From assembly GCA_029264075.1 (NCBI GenBank), contig JARICQ010000093.1:1-15002 (forward strand): 15,002 nucleotides of DNA, in the 5' to 3' direction. Origin of the DNA: Tissierellaceae bacterium. Lineage in GTDB: Bacteria; Bacillota; Clostridia; Tissierellales; Tissierellaceae. Position numbers and translations under genes: made by a program. The first letter of the stretch is position 1, and the number at the start of each line of letters is the position of its first letter. Shown one piece after another: positions 6,410 through 13,747 of this stretch. A model generated the notes under the pieces. That model was not told the origin of the DNA. It saw only the letters and a list, made by a program, of their open reading frames with translations, and searched no databases.

Positions 6410-7810
6410 TTGACAAATGTTAAAATTACAGACACTATCTTAAGAGATGCTCATCAATCTCTTATTGCAACAAGGATGAGAATAGAAGATATGACACCGA
6501 TTGCTGACAAATTAGACAAGGTTGGTTTCCATGCACTAGAGGTATGGGGAGGAGCGACATTTGATTCATGCTTGAGATTCTTGAACGAAGACCCATGGGA
6601 GAGACTTAGAACTTTAAGAAAACACTTTAAAAATACAAAATTACAGATGCTCCTTAGGGGACAAAACATATTGGGATACAAACACTATCCAGACGATGTT
6701 TTGGAGGAATTCATTAAAAAATCAATTGAAAATGGAATTGATATAATTAGGATATTTGATGCCTTAAATGACCCTAGAAATATAGAAAAATCTATTCACT
6801 TGACTAAAAAATATGGTGGACATGCTCAGGCAGCAATGTCTTATACTACTAGTCCAGTACATGATGTCAAATATTATGTAAAGCTTGCAAAGTCTATGGA
6901 GGAGATGGGTGCAGATTCCATCTGTATAAAAGACATGTCTGGGATACTTCTTCCTTATCTTGCTGAGGAATTGGTAAGATCTATGAAAGAAGTAATCAGT
7001 GTTCCAATAGAAATGCACTCTCACTTTACTAGTGGCATTGCAAATCAAACTTATATGAAGGCAATAGAAGCAGGGGCAGACATTATCGACACTGCTATAT
7101 CCCCTTTTGGAAATGGAACATCTCAGCCAGCTACAGAACCTATGATAGCGTCTCTTAAAGGATCAAACTATTATCCTAATGATATTAATATGGAGGTTCT
7201 TTTGGAGGTATCTGAATACTTTAAAACTTTAAAAGAAAAATATATAAAAGAAGGTCTATTGGATACAAAGGTGTTAAATGTAGATGTAAACACTCTTATA
7301 TACCAGGTCCCAGGAGGCATGTTATCTAATCTAGTATCACAATTAAAGGCTCAAGGAAAAGAAGATAAATTTGAAGAGGTATTAAAAGAAGTACCAAAGG
7401 TAAGAGAAGATTTTGGATATCCTCCACTTGTAACTCCAATGAGTCAAATGGTAGGTACCCAGGCAGTATTCAATGTACTGCTTGGAGAAAGATATAAGAT
7501 GATTCCAAATGAAGCTAAAAACTATGTCAAGGGAATGTACGGAAAGCCAACTGTTCCCATATCTGATGAAATAAAGAAGGAAATAATAGGTGATGAAGAT
7601 GTATTTACTGGTAGACCGGCAGACTTAATGGAGCCACAATTAGAAAATTATAAAGATGAAATAAAGGAATATATAGAACAAGATGAAGATGTCCTAAGCT
7701 ATGCATTATTCCCACAAATAGCTTTAGCTTTCTTTAAGGACAGGCAAGCTAATAAATATGAAATAGACTATAATTTAATTGACCAAGAAAATAAAACATA
7801 TCCAGTTTAA
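6410..7810 (+). CDS. Biotin-dependent carboxyltransferase subunit (pyruvate carboxylase subunit B / oxaloacetate decarboxylase alpha), no biotin domain
   Basis: From TTG 6410 the protein has 466 residues. GGGAGGG at 6395-6401 lies 8 bases ahead; the in-frame ATG at 6380 is inside mnmM and is rejected. It moves CO2 between carboxybiotin and pyruvate, so it makes or decarboxylates oxaloacetate. The HMGL-like TIM barrel begins KITDTILRDAHQS with metal-site D13. It continues with LLRGQNILGYKHYPDD, RIFDALND, DSICIKDMSG (carbamylated Lys 174), EMHSHFTSG (metal His 203 and 205) and DTAISPFGNGTSQPATEP. The conserved C-terminal region (QVPGGMLSNLVSQL ... YGKPTVPI ... FTGRPADL) follows. It stops before any Pro/Ala linker or AMKM biotin site, so it needs a separate biotin carrier and carboxylase encoded elsewhere. 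No oadB, oadG or accC is nearby. Direction is undecided (pycB, oadA or transcarboxylase 5S), so no symbol is given. Confidence 0.88.
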   Translation: MTNVKITDTILRDAHQSLIATRMRIEDMTPIADKLDKVGFHALEVWGGATFDSCLRFLNEDPWERLRTLRKHFKNTKLQMLLRGQNILGYKHYPDDVLEEFIKKSIENGIDIIRIFDALNDPRNIEKSIHLTKKYGGHAQAAMSYTTSPVHDVKYYVKLAKSMEEMGADSICIKDMSGILLPYLAEELVRSMKEVISVPIEMHSHFTSGIANQTYMKAIEAGADIIDTAISPFGNGTSQPATEPMIASLKGSNYYPNDINMEVLLEVSEYFKTLKEKYIKEGLLDTKVLNVDVNTLIYQVPGGMLSNLVSQLKAQGKEDKFEEVLKEVPKVREDFGYPPLVTPMSQMVGTQAVFNVLLGERYKMIPNEAKNYVKGMYGKPTVPISDEIKKEIIGDEDVFTGRPADLMEPQLENYKDEIKEYIEQDEDVLSYALFPQIALAFFKDRQANKYEIDYNLIDQENKTYPV

Positions 7811-7828
7811 GAAAAATTAAATAATTAT

Positions 7829-7882
7829 AAAAAAGATATAAGATGATAGTATGAATAATTGCTATCTTTTTATATCTTTTTT
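7829..7882 (+). terminator. Intrinsic terminator after the carboxyltransferase gene
   Basis: The left arm (7829-7849, A-run, GATATAA, then GATGATAG) pairs with the right arm (7862-7882, CTATC, then T-rich, ending in six T). The stem has 21 positions with one U-U mismatch and one G-U pair, around a 12-base loop. The T-rich right arm provides the U tract. The mirrored A-run on the left means it could also act on the opposite strand. It separates the scpA-to-carboxyltransferase block from the korDABC unit. Confidence 0.88.
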
Positions 7883-7920
7883 GTATCTTAATCTAAGAAA
7901 TGTTAGAAAACAGGGGTCTG

Positions 7921-7980
7921 TGAAGTTAAACTTGCAAAAATAAAATCATAGACAAATATATGAAATAAAACTTGCAAATA
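7921..7980 (+). repeat. Two 20-bp direct repeats, 40-bp period, upstream of korD
   Basis: Copy 1 is TGAAGTTAAACTTGCAAAAA (7921-7940) and copy 2 is TGAAATAAAACTTGCAAATA (7961-7980), identical at 17 of 20 positions, with an 11-base perfect core AAACTTGCAAA. The starts are exactly 40 bases apart, close to four helical turns, so both copies face the same side of DNA. Copy 2 contains the -35 hexamer of the korD promoter. Copy 1 also contains a small perfect palindrome, AAGTT-A-AACTT (7923-7933). It could be a tandem regulator site or a duplicated promoter segment; which is unknown. Confidence 0.6.
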
Positions 7981-8000
7981 CAATATATGTTTGATAATAT
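7972..8000 (+). promoter_or_regulatory. Sigma-A-type promoter for korDABC
   Basis: TTGCAA (7972-7977) and TAATAT (7995-8000) are separated by exactly 17 bases. Transcription would start near 8007, downstream of the strong terminator at 7829-7882 and 30 bases ahead of the korD start. This also argues against the longer in-frame korD start at 7972, which would begin inside the -35 box. Confidence 0.68.
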
Positions 8001-8037
8001 AAAATTAGAAAATATAAAATTCAAGGGGGAAACAAAA

Positions 8038-8238
8038 TTGTCAACCAAGACAAAAAAGACTCTTAATGTGGAAGAAAGACTATGTAAAGGTTGCGGCATA
8101 TGTGTTGCATTCTGCCCTAAAAGTGTATTAGACTTAAAAGATGGAAAGGTAAGTATAGAGAATTTAAATGCATGTATACAATGTGGTCAATGCGAGTTAA
8201 GATGTCCAGACTTTGCTATTTATTTAGGAGGAGAATAA
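8038..8238 (+). CDS. korD: 2-oxoacid:ferredoxin oxidoreductase delta subunit (2x[4Fe-4S] ferredoxin)
   Basis: A 66-residue ferredoxin-like subunit that relays electrons from the TPP-bearing catalytic subunits to external ferredoxin. It has two CxxCxxCxxxCP motifs: C16, C19, C22, C26 (CKGCGICVAFCP) and C46, C49, C52, C56 (CIQCGQCELRCP), enough for two [4Fe-4S] clusters. The start is TTG 8038, 8 bases after GGGGG (8025-8029). An upstream in-frame start at 7972 would add 22 residues, but it sits in the promoter and the added residues (MQIQYMFDNIKLENIKFKGETK) look unlike the family. The gene opens the korDABC operon, one base from korA. Confidence 0.9.
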   Translation: MSTKTKKTLNVEERLCKGCGICVAFCPKSVLDLKDGKVSIENLNACIQCGQCELRCPDFAIYLGGE

Positions 8239-8239
8239 T

Positions 8240-9373
8240 ATGACTATTAAATTAATGCAAGGAAATGAGGCCTGTGTAGAAGGTGCTCTCAAGGCAGGAA
8301 TGACTTTCTTTGCTGGATATCCAATCACTCCATCTACTGAAATAGCAGAGCTTTCTGCACAAAAGCTCCCTGAGATTGGTGGAAAATTCATACAAATGGA
8401 AGATGAAATTGCAGGAATATCTGCAACAATAGGTGCAGCTCTTACTGGGAAAAAAGCTATGACAGCTACGAGTGGGCCAGGTTTTTCACTCAAGCAAGAA
8501 GGTATAGGCTATGGAATAATAACAGAGACTCCTTGTGTAATTGTAAATGTTCAAAGAGGAGGTCCAAGTACTGGATTACCTACGTCACCATCGCAAGGAG
8601 ATATAATGCAAGCTAGATGGGGTACTCATGGTGATCACTCTATAATTGCTCTTTATCCTTGGTCTGTTAAGGAAATTTATACAGAGACTATCAGGGCTTT
8701 TAATCTTGCTGAAAAATACAGAACACCAGTTATATTGTTGATGGATGAAGTAATAGGTCATATGAGAGAAAAAATTGAAATAAAAAATGAAGTCATTGAG
8801 ATTTGTGATAGAAAAGATCCCACATCTCCTCCGAGTGATTACGAGCCTTTTGAAATCAAAAAGGGTGAAGAGGTACCTGAGATGGTAGGGTTTGGGAAGG
8901 GATATAATTTCCACGTAACAGGACTTGTTCATGGGTCTACAGGTTTCCCATCTGGAAATTCTGAAATAGCAGAAGAATTTTTAAATAGACTTATAGATAA
9001 AATTGAAGATAACAAAGAGGATATAGTAAAGTCAAAAGAGTATCAAATAGAAGATGCTGATATTGCTTTAGTTGCCTTTGGTTGTACTGCTAGATCAGCC
9101 TTGTCCGCAGTAGAAGATTTAAGAGAAGAAGGTATAAAAGTAGGCTTATTTAGACCTCTTACTATTTGGCCCTTGGCTGAAAGAGAAATTGAAGAGCTCT
9201 CGAAAAAAGTTAAAAGAATTGTAGTGGTTGAAATGAACATGGGACAATATTTTAATGAAGTGGATAGAATAGCTTGTAAAAATACTAAGGTTGAAAAATA
9301 TGGTAGATTAAATGGACAGTTAATAAAACCAGAAGAGATTGTTAATTTTATTAAGGAGGGACAAGATGCCTAG
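8240..9373 (+). CDS. korA: 2-oxoacid:ferredoxin oxidoreductase alpha subunit (2-oxoglutarate type likely)
   Basis: The 377-residue alpha subunit forms, with beta, the active site that oxidatively decarboxylates a 2-oxoacid to acyl-CoA and CO2 while reducing ferredoxin. It begins with GNEACVEGALKAGMTFFAGYPITPSTEIAE (8-37), the pyrimidine-binding domain, with E54 in the FIQMEDEIA segment. It continues ATSGPGFSLKQE (76-87) and RGGPSTGLPTSPSQGDIMQARWGTHGDH (106-133), which is typical of KorA and VorB-type subunits. The transketolase-C-like domain follows (about 270-377: DIALVAFGCTARSALSAV). 2-oxoglutarate is the usual substrate of this architecture, but branched-chain 2-oxoacids (VOR) cannot be excluded by eye. 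GGAGGAG at 8227-8233 precedes ATG 8240. The 3' end overlaps korB by 8 bases. Confidence 0.88.
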   Translation: MTIKLMQGNEACVEGALKAGMTFFAGYPITPSTEIAELSAQKLPEIGGKFIQMEDEIAGISATIGAALTGKKAMTATSGPGFSLKQEGIGYGIITETPCVIVNVQRGGPSTGLPTSPSQGDIMQARWGTHGDHSIIALYPWSVKEIYTETIRAFNLAEKYRTPVILLMDEVIGHMREKIEIKNEVIEICDRKDPTSPPSDYEPFEIKKGEEVPEMVGFGKGYNFHVTGLVHGSTGFPSGNSEIAEEFLNRLIDKIEDNKEDIVKSKEYQIEDADIALVAFGCTARSALSAVEDLREEGIKVGLFRPLTIWPLAEREIEELSKKVKRIVVVEMNMGQYFNEVDRIACKNTKVEKYGRLNGQLIKPEEIVNFIKEGQDA

Positions 9374-10187
9374 TAAACTAGTAGAAAAATATTTTAGAAC
9401 AGAACATTTGCCTCATATATGGTGTCCAGGCTGTGGAAATGGAATAGTAACTAGGGCTATAGTGAAGGCTATAGATAATTTGGATATAGATCCCAATGAT
9501 TGTTGCATAGTTTCTGGTATAGGTTGTTCGGCTAGGGCATCGGGATATCTTGATTTTAATACAATGCATACTACCCATGGTAGGGCTCTGGCATTTGCAA
9601 CTGGGATAAAGCTTGCCAATCCTGATCTTCATGTCATTGTAATCACTGGAGATGGAGATAGCTCTGCCATAGGTGGAAATCATTTAATACATGCAGCTAG
9701 AAGAAACATAGATATAACAACTATTGTATATAACAACAATACCTATGGAATGACAGGAGGCCAGTATTCTCCCACGACTCCTACTGGTGACAAGGGTACT
9801 ACGGCACCATATGGAAACATAGATTTAAATTTTGATCTTTGTAAGCTAACTAAGGCAGCTGGGGCAACCTATGTAAGCAGAAGCACAATATATAGTCCAA
9901 ATATGATAACAAATCAAGTTGAAGAAGGTATGAAAAACAAAGGTTTCTCGTTTATTGAAGCTTTAACCATATGTCCTACCTACTATGGAAGAAAGAATAA
10001 AAAAGGTGGAGCTCTTGAAATGATGGAGTTTTTAAAAGAAAATACTATCAATGTAGCGGCATATGACAAGCTTCCTGAAGAAAAAAGACAGGGCAAATAT
10101 ATAGTTGGAGAAATCCACAAATCTTCTAGGCCAGAGTATACAGAAGAATATCAAAAAATAATAGATTCTTTTTCAAAGGAGGGTTAA
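9366..10187 (+). CDS. korB: 2-oxoacid:ferredoxin oxidoreductase beta subunit (TPP-binding)
   Basis: From ATG 9366 the protein has 273 residues. AAGGAGGG (9353-9360) lies 5 bases upstream and inside korA; an in-frame start at 9339 would only add residues encoded under korA. The beta subunit binds thiamine pyrophosphate and a proximal [4Fe-4S] cluster. Candidate cluster cysteines are C20 and C23 (WCPGCGNG) and C54 (GIGCSAR), with another in the ALTICPTYYGR segment. THGRALAFATG (70-80) precedes the TPP-Mg motif GDGD (95-98), which is followed by NNNTYGMTGGQYSPTTP (123-139). This pattern is the KorB/VorA type rather than the longer pyruvate-specific PorB. Its stop is one base before korC. Confidence 0.9.
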   Translation: MPSKLVEKYFRTEHLPHIWCPGCGNGIVTRAIVKAIDNLDIDPNDCCIVSGIGCSARASGYLDFNTMHTTHGRALAFATGIKLANPDLHVIVITGDGDSSAIGGNHLIHAARRNIDITTIVYNNNTYGMTGGQYSPTTPTGDKGTTAPYGNIDLNFDLCKLTKAAGATYVSRSTIYSPNMITNQVEEGMKNKGFSFIEALTICPTYYGRKNKKGGALEMMEFLKENTINVAAYDKLPEEKRQGKYIVGEIHKSSRPEYTEEYQKIIDSFSKEG

Positions 10188-10188
10188 T

Positions 10189-10749
10189 ATGTCAGCGCTA
10201 GAAATAAGATTAACAGGTGCGGGAGGTCAAGGTCTTATATTAGCAGGAATAATTTTAGCAGAGGCAGCTCTTCTTGATGGTATGAATGTAGTTCAATCTC
10301 AATCATATGGGCCAGAAGCTAGGGGTGGAGCTAGTAAATCTGAAGTAATTATAAGTAAAAAAGATATAAACTACCCCAAGGTAGATAAATGTGATATCAT
10401 GCTTAGCCTTACTCAAAAAGGTTGTAACAAGTATATAGATGGACTAAAATCAGATGGAATATTAGTTATAGACTCTTCTATGGATTTTGATTTAGAATCT
10501 AAAGATATAAAAATTGTAAAACTTCCTATATTGTCTACAGCTAGTGAGAAGATTGGAAAAATTATGGTAGCAAATATTGTTGCCTTAGGCAGTCTTTATC
10601 AACTTACTAAGGCAGTTTCTAAAGAATCTCTAATTAAAGCTGTGTCAGATAGAGTCCCCAGAGGTACTGAAGAATTAAATAGAATAGCCCTTGAAGAAGG
10701 ATTTAATCTTATATTAGAACACAAGGAAAAGTATCAAAGTGAGAGTTGA
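10189..10749 (+). CDS. korC: 2-oxoacid:ferredoxin oxidoreductase gamma subunit
   Basis: The 186-residue gamma subunit of the CoA-binding family starts IRLTGAGGQGLILAGIILAEAALLDGMNV and continues QSQSYGPEARGGASKSEVIIS (about 36-56), both hallmark segments of KorC/PorC-type proteins. It completes the delta-alpha-beta-gamma set as four separate polypeptides. GGAGG (10179-10183) inside the korB end precedes ATG 10189. Its last 11 bases overlap the RpiR-type regulator gene. Confidence 0.92.
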   Translation: MSALEIRLTGAGGQGLILAGIILAEAALLDGMNVVQSQSYGPEARGGASKSEVIISKKDINYPKVDKCDIMLSLTQKGCNKYIDGLKSDGILVIDSSMDFDLESKDIKIVKLPILSTASEKIGKIMVANIVALGSLYQLTKAVSKESLIKAVSDRVPRGTEELNRIALEEGFNLILEHKEKYQSES

Positions 10750-11605
10750 TTTGATTGAAAATATAAAAGAAAAATTTACTTCTCTTAGCAAGGGTCAAAA
10801 ATTGATAGCAGAATTTATTATGGATAACTATGATAAGGCAGCCTTTATGACTGCTGCAAGTATTGGAGAGACAGTAGGCGTTAGTGAGTCAACTGTGGTG
10901 AGATTTGCAATCACTCTTGGATATGAAGGATATAAAGAACTTAGAAAAGAATTACATGAATTAATAAAGACAAAGCTTACAACTGTTCAAAGATTGTCAA
11001 TGACAGAAGATTATTCTAGCAAAGAAAGTGCCTTGCAAAAGGTAATGGAAAAAGACATTGAAAATATACAAAAAACTATTGAAGAAATAGATTATAAAGA
11101 ATTTAAAAATGCAATAGACTTAATATTAAAAGCTAAACACATATATATATTAGGACTTAGATCCTCATCATTTTTAGCTGGATATTTGGGATTTTATTTA
11201 AATTTTTTGATAAAAGACTCAAAAGTAATTGTTGAAGGAGCAAATGATGTATTTGAACAACTTTTAAATGCAGACTCAGACGATGTAATTATTGGAATAT
11301 CATATCCAAGATATTCTAGAAGAACCTTAGAGGCCATAGATTTTTCTAAGGAGAAGGGATGTAAAATCATAAGCATAACTGACAGCTTAGCTTCACCGGC
11401 AGCTAGGGAAGCGCATATATCATTAATCGCTAGTAGCGAGATGTTGTCCTTTGTAGACTCTCTTGTAGCTCCTATGAGCCTTATAAACGCTCTAATAGTA
11501 TCCATTGGAATAGCAAAAAGAGAAGATGTAAAATCTACTTTTGAAGATTTAGAAAAAATTTGGAACAACTATAATGTCTATGATTCTTATAATTATGAAA
11601 AATAG
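10739..11605 (+). CDS. RpiR/MurR-family transcriptional regulator
   Basis: A 288-residue protein with an N-terminal RpiR helix-turn-helix domain and a C-terminal SIS domain. The HTH region runs from about residue 16: SKGQKLIAEFIMDNYDKAAFMTAASIGETVGVSESTVVRFAITLGYEGYKELRKEL. The SIS part (about 125-260: HIYILGLRSSSFLAGYLGFYLNFL, DVIIGISYPRYSRRTLEAI, CKIISITDSLASPAA) usually senses phosphosugars or amino sugars. The GTG start at 10739 lies within the last codons of korC, with AAGGA at 10723-10727. An in-frame TTG at 10751 is an alternative. Because it is embedded in the oxidoreductase operon, it may control that operon, but its ligand is unknown. Confidence 0.88.
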   Translation: MRVDLIENIKEKFTSLSKGQKLIAEFIMDNYDKAAFMTAASIGETVGVSESTVVRFAITLGYEGYKELRKELHELIKTKLTTVQRLSMTEDYSSKESALQKVMEKDIENIQKTIEEIDYKEFKNAIDLILKAKHIYILGLRSSSFLAGYLGFYLNFLIKDSKVIVEGANDVFEQLLNADSDDVIIGISYPRYSRRTLEAIDFSKEKGCKIISITDSLASPAAREAHISLIASSEMLSFVDSLVAPMSLINALIVSIGIAKREDVKSTFEDLEKIWNNYNVYDSYNYEK

Positions 11606-11618
11606 AATAGTAATATTT

Positions 11619-11660
11619 TAAAATGGAGGATATTTAATAATATGACCTCTATTTTATTTT
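11619..11660 (+). terminator. Intrinsic terminator after the rpiR-type gene
   Basis: The arms AAAATGGAGG (11620-11629) and CCTCTATTTT (11646-11655) pair over 10 bases with one G-U pair, plus an outer T-A pair (11619, 11656). Inside, ATATT and AATAT can stack a further 5 pairs around TAAT. A TTTT run follows at 11657-11660. This ends the korDABC-rpiR unit. Confidence 0.8.
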
Positions 11661-11674
11661 AAGTAAACAGTATC

Positions 11675-11700
11675 ATAAGAAATCTTATCATAAATGATAA
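11675..11700. promoter_or_regulatory. Two overlapping palindromes next to the flavoprotein promoter (candidate operator)
   Basis: ATAAGA-AA-TCTTAT (11675-11688) and TTATCAT-AA-ATGATAA (11685-11700) are both perfect two-fold symmetric sites with a 2-base AA centre, sharing four bases. The word ATCATAA also occurs at 11672-11678 and 11687-11693. The cluster ends immediately before the expected -35 position of the promoter at 11721-11729, where a repressor or activator would act. AT-richness raises the chance of coincidence. Confidence 0.42.
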
Positions 11701-11720
11701 ATTTATTTTAAATTTAAATC

Positions 11721-11729
11721 TGATATAAT
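11721..11729 (+). promoter_or_regulatory. Extended -10 promoter for the flavoprotein gene
   Basis: TGATATAAT matches TGn-TATAAT exactly, with the hexamer at 11724-11729. The -35 region is poor (TTTATT at 11702-11707 with a 16-base spacer), which extended -10 promoters tolerate. The start of transcription would be near 11736, just ahead of the ribosome binding site GAGGTGAT (11739-11746), so the leader is very short. Confidence 0.6.
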
Positions 11730-11752
11730 ATGGATATAGAGGTGATATAAAA

Positions 11753-12973
11753 TTGAAAAAAAATATAGCTGTAATAGGCGGTGGTCCATCTGGAGTTATT
11801 GGGGCAGCTTTTGCTAGTTCCAGAGGACACGATGTAACTTTATTTGAAAAAAACAGCAAAATAGGGAAAAAATTATTTATTACCGGTAAAGGAAGATGTA
11901 ATATAACAAATGCATCTTATATTCAAAATTTTTTTGAAAACATTATATCTAATGAAAAATTTTTATACAGTAGTTTTTATTCTTTTACAAATGAAGATAT
12001 GATAAGTCTTTTAAATAGCTATGGGGTTCTTACAAAAGTGGAAAGAGGAGATAGGATATTTCCAAAAAGTGATAAGTCTTCAGATGTTATAAAAGCATTA
12101 GAATCTCTTTTAATTGATAAAAATGTTAATATAAGCCTTAATTCAAACATTTCAGACATTGATCTCAAAGAAGATAAGTTCATTCTTAAAGTAAATGGAG
12201 AAAATCTTATATTTGACAAAGTACTTATAGCTACAGGTGGAAAATCATATCCTAGTACAGGCTCAACGGGCGATGGATATAAATTCGCAAAAAAGCTAGG
12301 CCACAAGATAATCCCTATAAACCCTTCTCTTGTTCCTTTAGAAATAGAGGAAAATTGGGTAAGAGATCTACAAGGACTCTCTTTGAGAAATGTAAGTATA
12401 AGTGCTTTTCATAAAGATAAATTATTATATGAAGATTTTGGCGAAATGATATTTACTCATTATGGGATTTCTGGCCCTATAGTACTTTCTATGAGTAACT
12501 ATATTCATAATTATACTGAAAGAAATATTAAGATTAGTATAGATTTAAAGCCTGCACTTGATTTAGATATCTTAGACGCTAGACTTTTGAAGGACTTCGA
12601 TAAATATGCTAACAAACAATTTAAAAATGGGTTAAATGATTTATTCCCTAAAAAACTAATTCCAACTATTATAAATCTCTCAAAAATAGACCCATATAAA
12701 TCAATACATCAAATAACAAAAGAGGAAAGAATAGATCTTTTGCATTTAATTAAAAACTTAAATATGACATTTAAGTCTTTTAGACCAGTAGAAGAGGCTA
12801 TTATTTGCTCTGGAGGTGTTGATACCAAAGAGATAGACTCATCTACTATGGAATCTAAAATTGTTAAAGGACTATATTTTGCTGGAGAGTTAGTTGATGT
12901 TCATGGACTGACAGGTGGATATAATCTTCAAATAGCATATTCAACTGGATATCTAGCTGGTACTAGTATGTAA
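11753..12973 (+). CDS. HI0933-family FAD-dependent oxidoreductase
   Basis: This 406-residue flavoprotein belongs to the HI0933/YhiN family ('NAD(P)/FAD-dependent oxidoreductase'; BaiN is in the same family). The N-terminal dinucleotide fold shows IAVIGGGPSGVIGAAFASSRGHDVTLFEK (GxGxxG-type loop near residues 8-13, acidic end at E31). The family motif KKLFITGKGRCNITNA follows (about 38-53). LIATGGKSYPSTGSTGDGY is the middle FAD segment, and the C terminus has YFAGELVDVHGLTGGYNLQIAYSTG (about 375-399). The start is TTG 11753, 6 bases after GAGGTGAT. The substrate is unknown for most members. It has its own promoter, and cmk follows 109 bases later. Confidence 0.88.
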   Translation: MKKNIAVIGGGPSGVIGAAFASSRGHDVTLFEKNSKIGKKLFITGKGRCNITNASYIQNFFENIISNEKFLYSSFYSFTNEDMISLLNSYGVLTKVERGDRIFPKSDKSSDVIKALESLLIDKNVNISLNSNISDIDLKEDKFILKVNGENLIFDKVLIATGGKSYPSTGSTGDGYKFAKKLGHKIIPINPSLVPLEIEENWVRDLQGLSLRNVSISAFHKDKLLYEDFGEMIFTHYGISGPIVLSMSNYIHNYTERNIKISIDLKPALDLDILDARLLKDFDKYANKQFKNGLNDLFPKKLIPTIINLSKIDPYKSIHQITKEERIDLLHLIKNLNMTFKSFRPVEEAIICSGGVDTKEIDSSTMESKIVKGLYFAGELVDVHGLTGGYNLQIAYSTGYLAGTSM

Positions 12974-13013
12974 AAGTTATATAGGATTTAATTAGACAAT
13001 AAAGCGAAATAGG

Positions 13014-13042
13014 TTGTTCTCTAGCTGTTTTTAATATATAAT
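13014..13042 (+). promoter_or_regulatory. Probable promoter for cmk-plsC-ispH
   Basis: A perfect -10 TATAAT (13037-13042) lies 17 bases after TTGTTC (13014-13019), which keeps only the TTG of the -35 consensus. Transcription would start near 13049, leaving a leader of about 34 bases before the cmk start. I see no clear terminator between the flavoprotein stop and this site, so read-through from upstream is also possible. Confidence 0.5.
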
Positions 13043-13082
13043 TGTTAAAGAGCAATTTTATAATTTGAATTGGAGGGAAGCA

Positions 13083-13745
13083 ATGTCAAATAAGAATATA
13101 TCTATAGCCATAGATGGTCCGTCCGGTGCTGGGAAGAGTACTATTGCAAAAATACTAGCCAACAAACTATCTTTTGAATATATTGATACTGGAGCAATGT
13201 ATAGAGCTCTGACTTTAAAGACCTTAAATCTAGGTTTAGATCCTAGTATGAAAAAAGATGTTCTTCAAGCTATGAAAAACACTATTATTGATTTTAATGA
13301 TAATCACATATATCTAGATGGACAAAATGTAGATGTTGATATAAGAGAAAATATAATTAGCAAAAATGTTTCCTATATAGCAAAAATTAAGGAAGTTAGA
13401 GAAAAAATGGTGGACATCCAAAAGCAATTAGCTGATAAAAAATCTGTAGTCATGGATGGTAGAGATATAGGGACCGTAGTACTTCCTAAGGCTGATTACA
13501 AATTTTTCATTACAGCATCAATTGATGAAAGAAGTAGTAGAAGATATAAAGAGCTAGTTTTAAAAGGAGAAAAAAATGTATCATTTGAGCAAGTAAAATC
13601 TGAAATGATTGCAAGAGATGAGTTGGACAGCAACAGAGTAAACTCACCCTTAAAAAAAACTGAGGATTCTTACATACTAGACAATACTAACAAAACTATA
13701 GATGAATGTGTAGATGAAATAATTTCTATAGTAGAAGGGGTTTAG
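13083..13745 (+). CDS. cmk: Cytidylate kinase
   Basis: Cytidylate kinase (EC 2.7.4.25) phosphorylates CMP and dCMP with ATP, feeding CDP into nucleic acid and phospholipid synthesis. From ATG 13083 the protein has 220 residues, the usual size. The P-loop is GPSGAGKS (12-19), followed by the CMP-binding FEYIDTGAMYRALTL (31-45). The conserved MDGRDIGTVVLPKADYKFF and the lid segment ASIDERSSRRYKEL come next, then RDELDSNRVNSPLKKTEDSYILDNT. GGAGGGA at 13072-13078 sets the start. An in-frame TTG at 13065 would lie upstream of that site and is rejected. plsC starts 2 bases after the stop. Confidence 0.95.
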   Translation: MSNKNISIAIDGPSGAGKSTIAKILANKLSFEYIDTGAMYRALTLKTLNLGLDPSMKKDVLQAMKNTIIDFNDNHIYLDGQNVDVDIRENIISKNVSYIAKIKEVREKMVDIQKQLADKKSVVMDGRDIGTVVLPKADYKFFITASIDERSSRRYKELVLKGEKNVSFEQVKSEMIARDELDSNRVNSPLKKTEDSYILDNTNKTIDECVDEIISIVEGV

Positions 13746-13747
13746 AT

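Noticed and set aside
7903..7920. Riboswitch or T-box leader upstream of korD
   Set aside because: No T-box, TPP or other conserved leader motif is seen, and the probable transcript leader is only about 30 bases.
7972..8037. 22-residue extension of korD
   Set aside because: It would begin inside the -35 box of the korD promoter, and the expected transcript starts near 8007.
11194..11568. 124-codon antisense open frame over the RpiR-type gene
   Set aside because: It mirrors the SIS domain coding strand, with no independent promoter or ribosome binding site and no recognisable motif.
13040..13057. Short AATTG/CAATT inverted repeat just after the cmk -10 box
   Set aside because: Only 5 bp, AT-rich and overlapping the -10 hexamer; likely chance.
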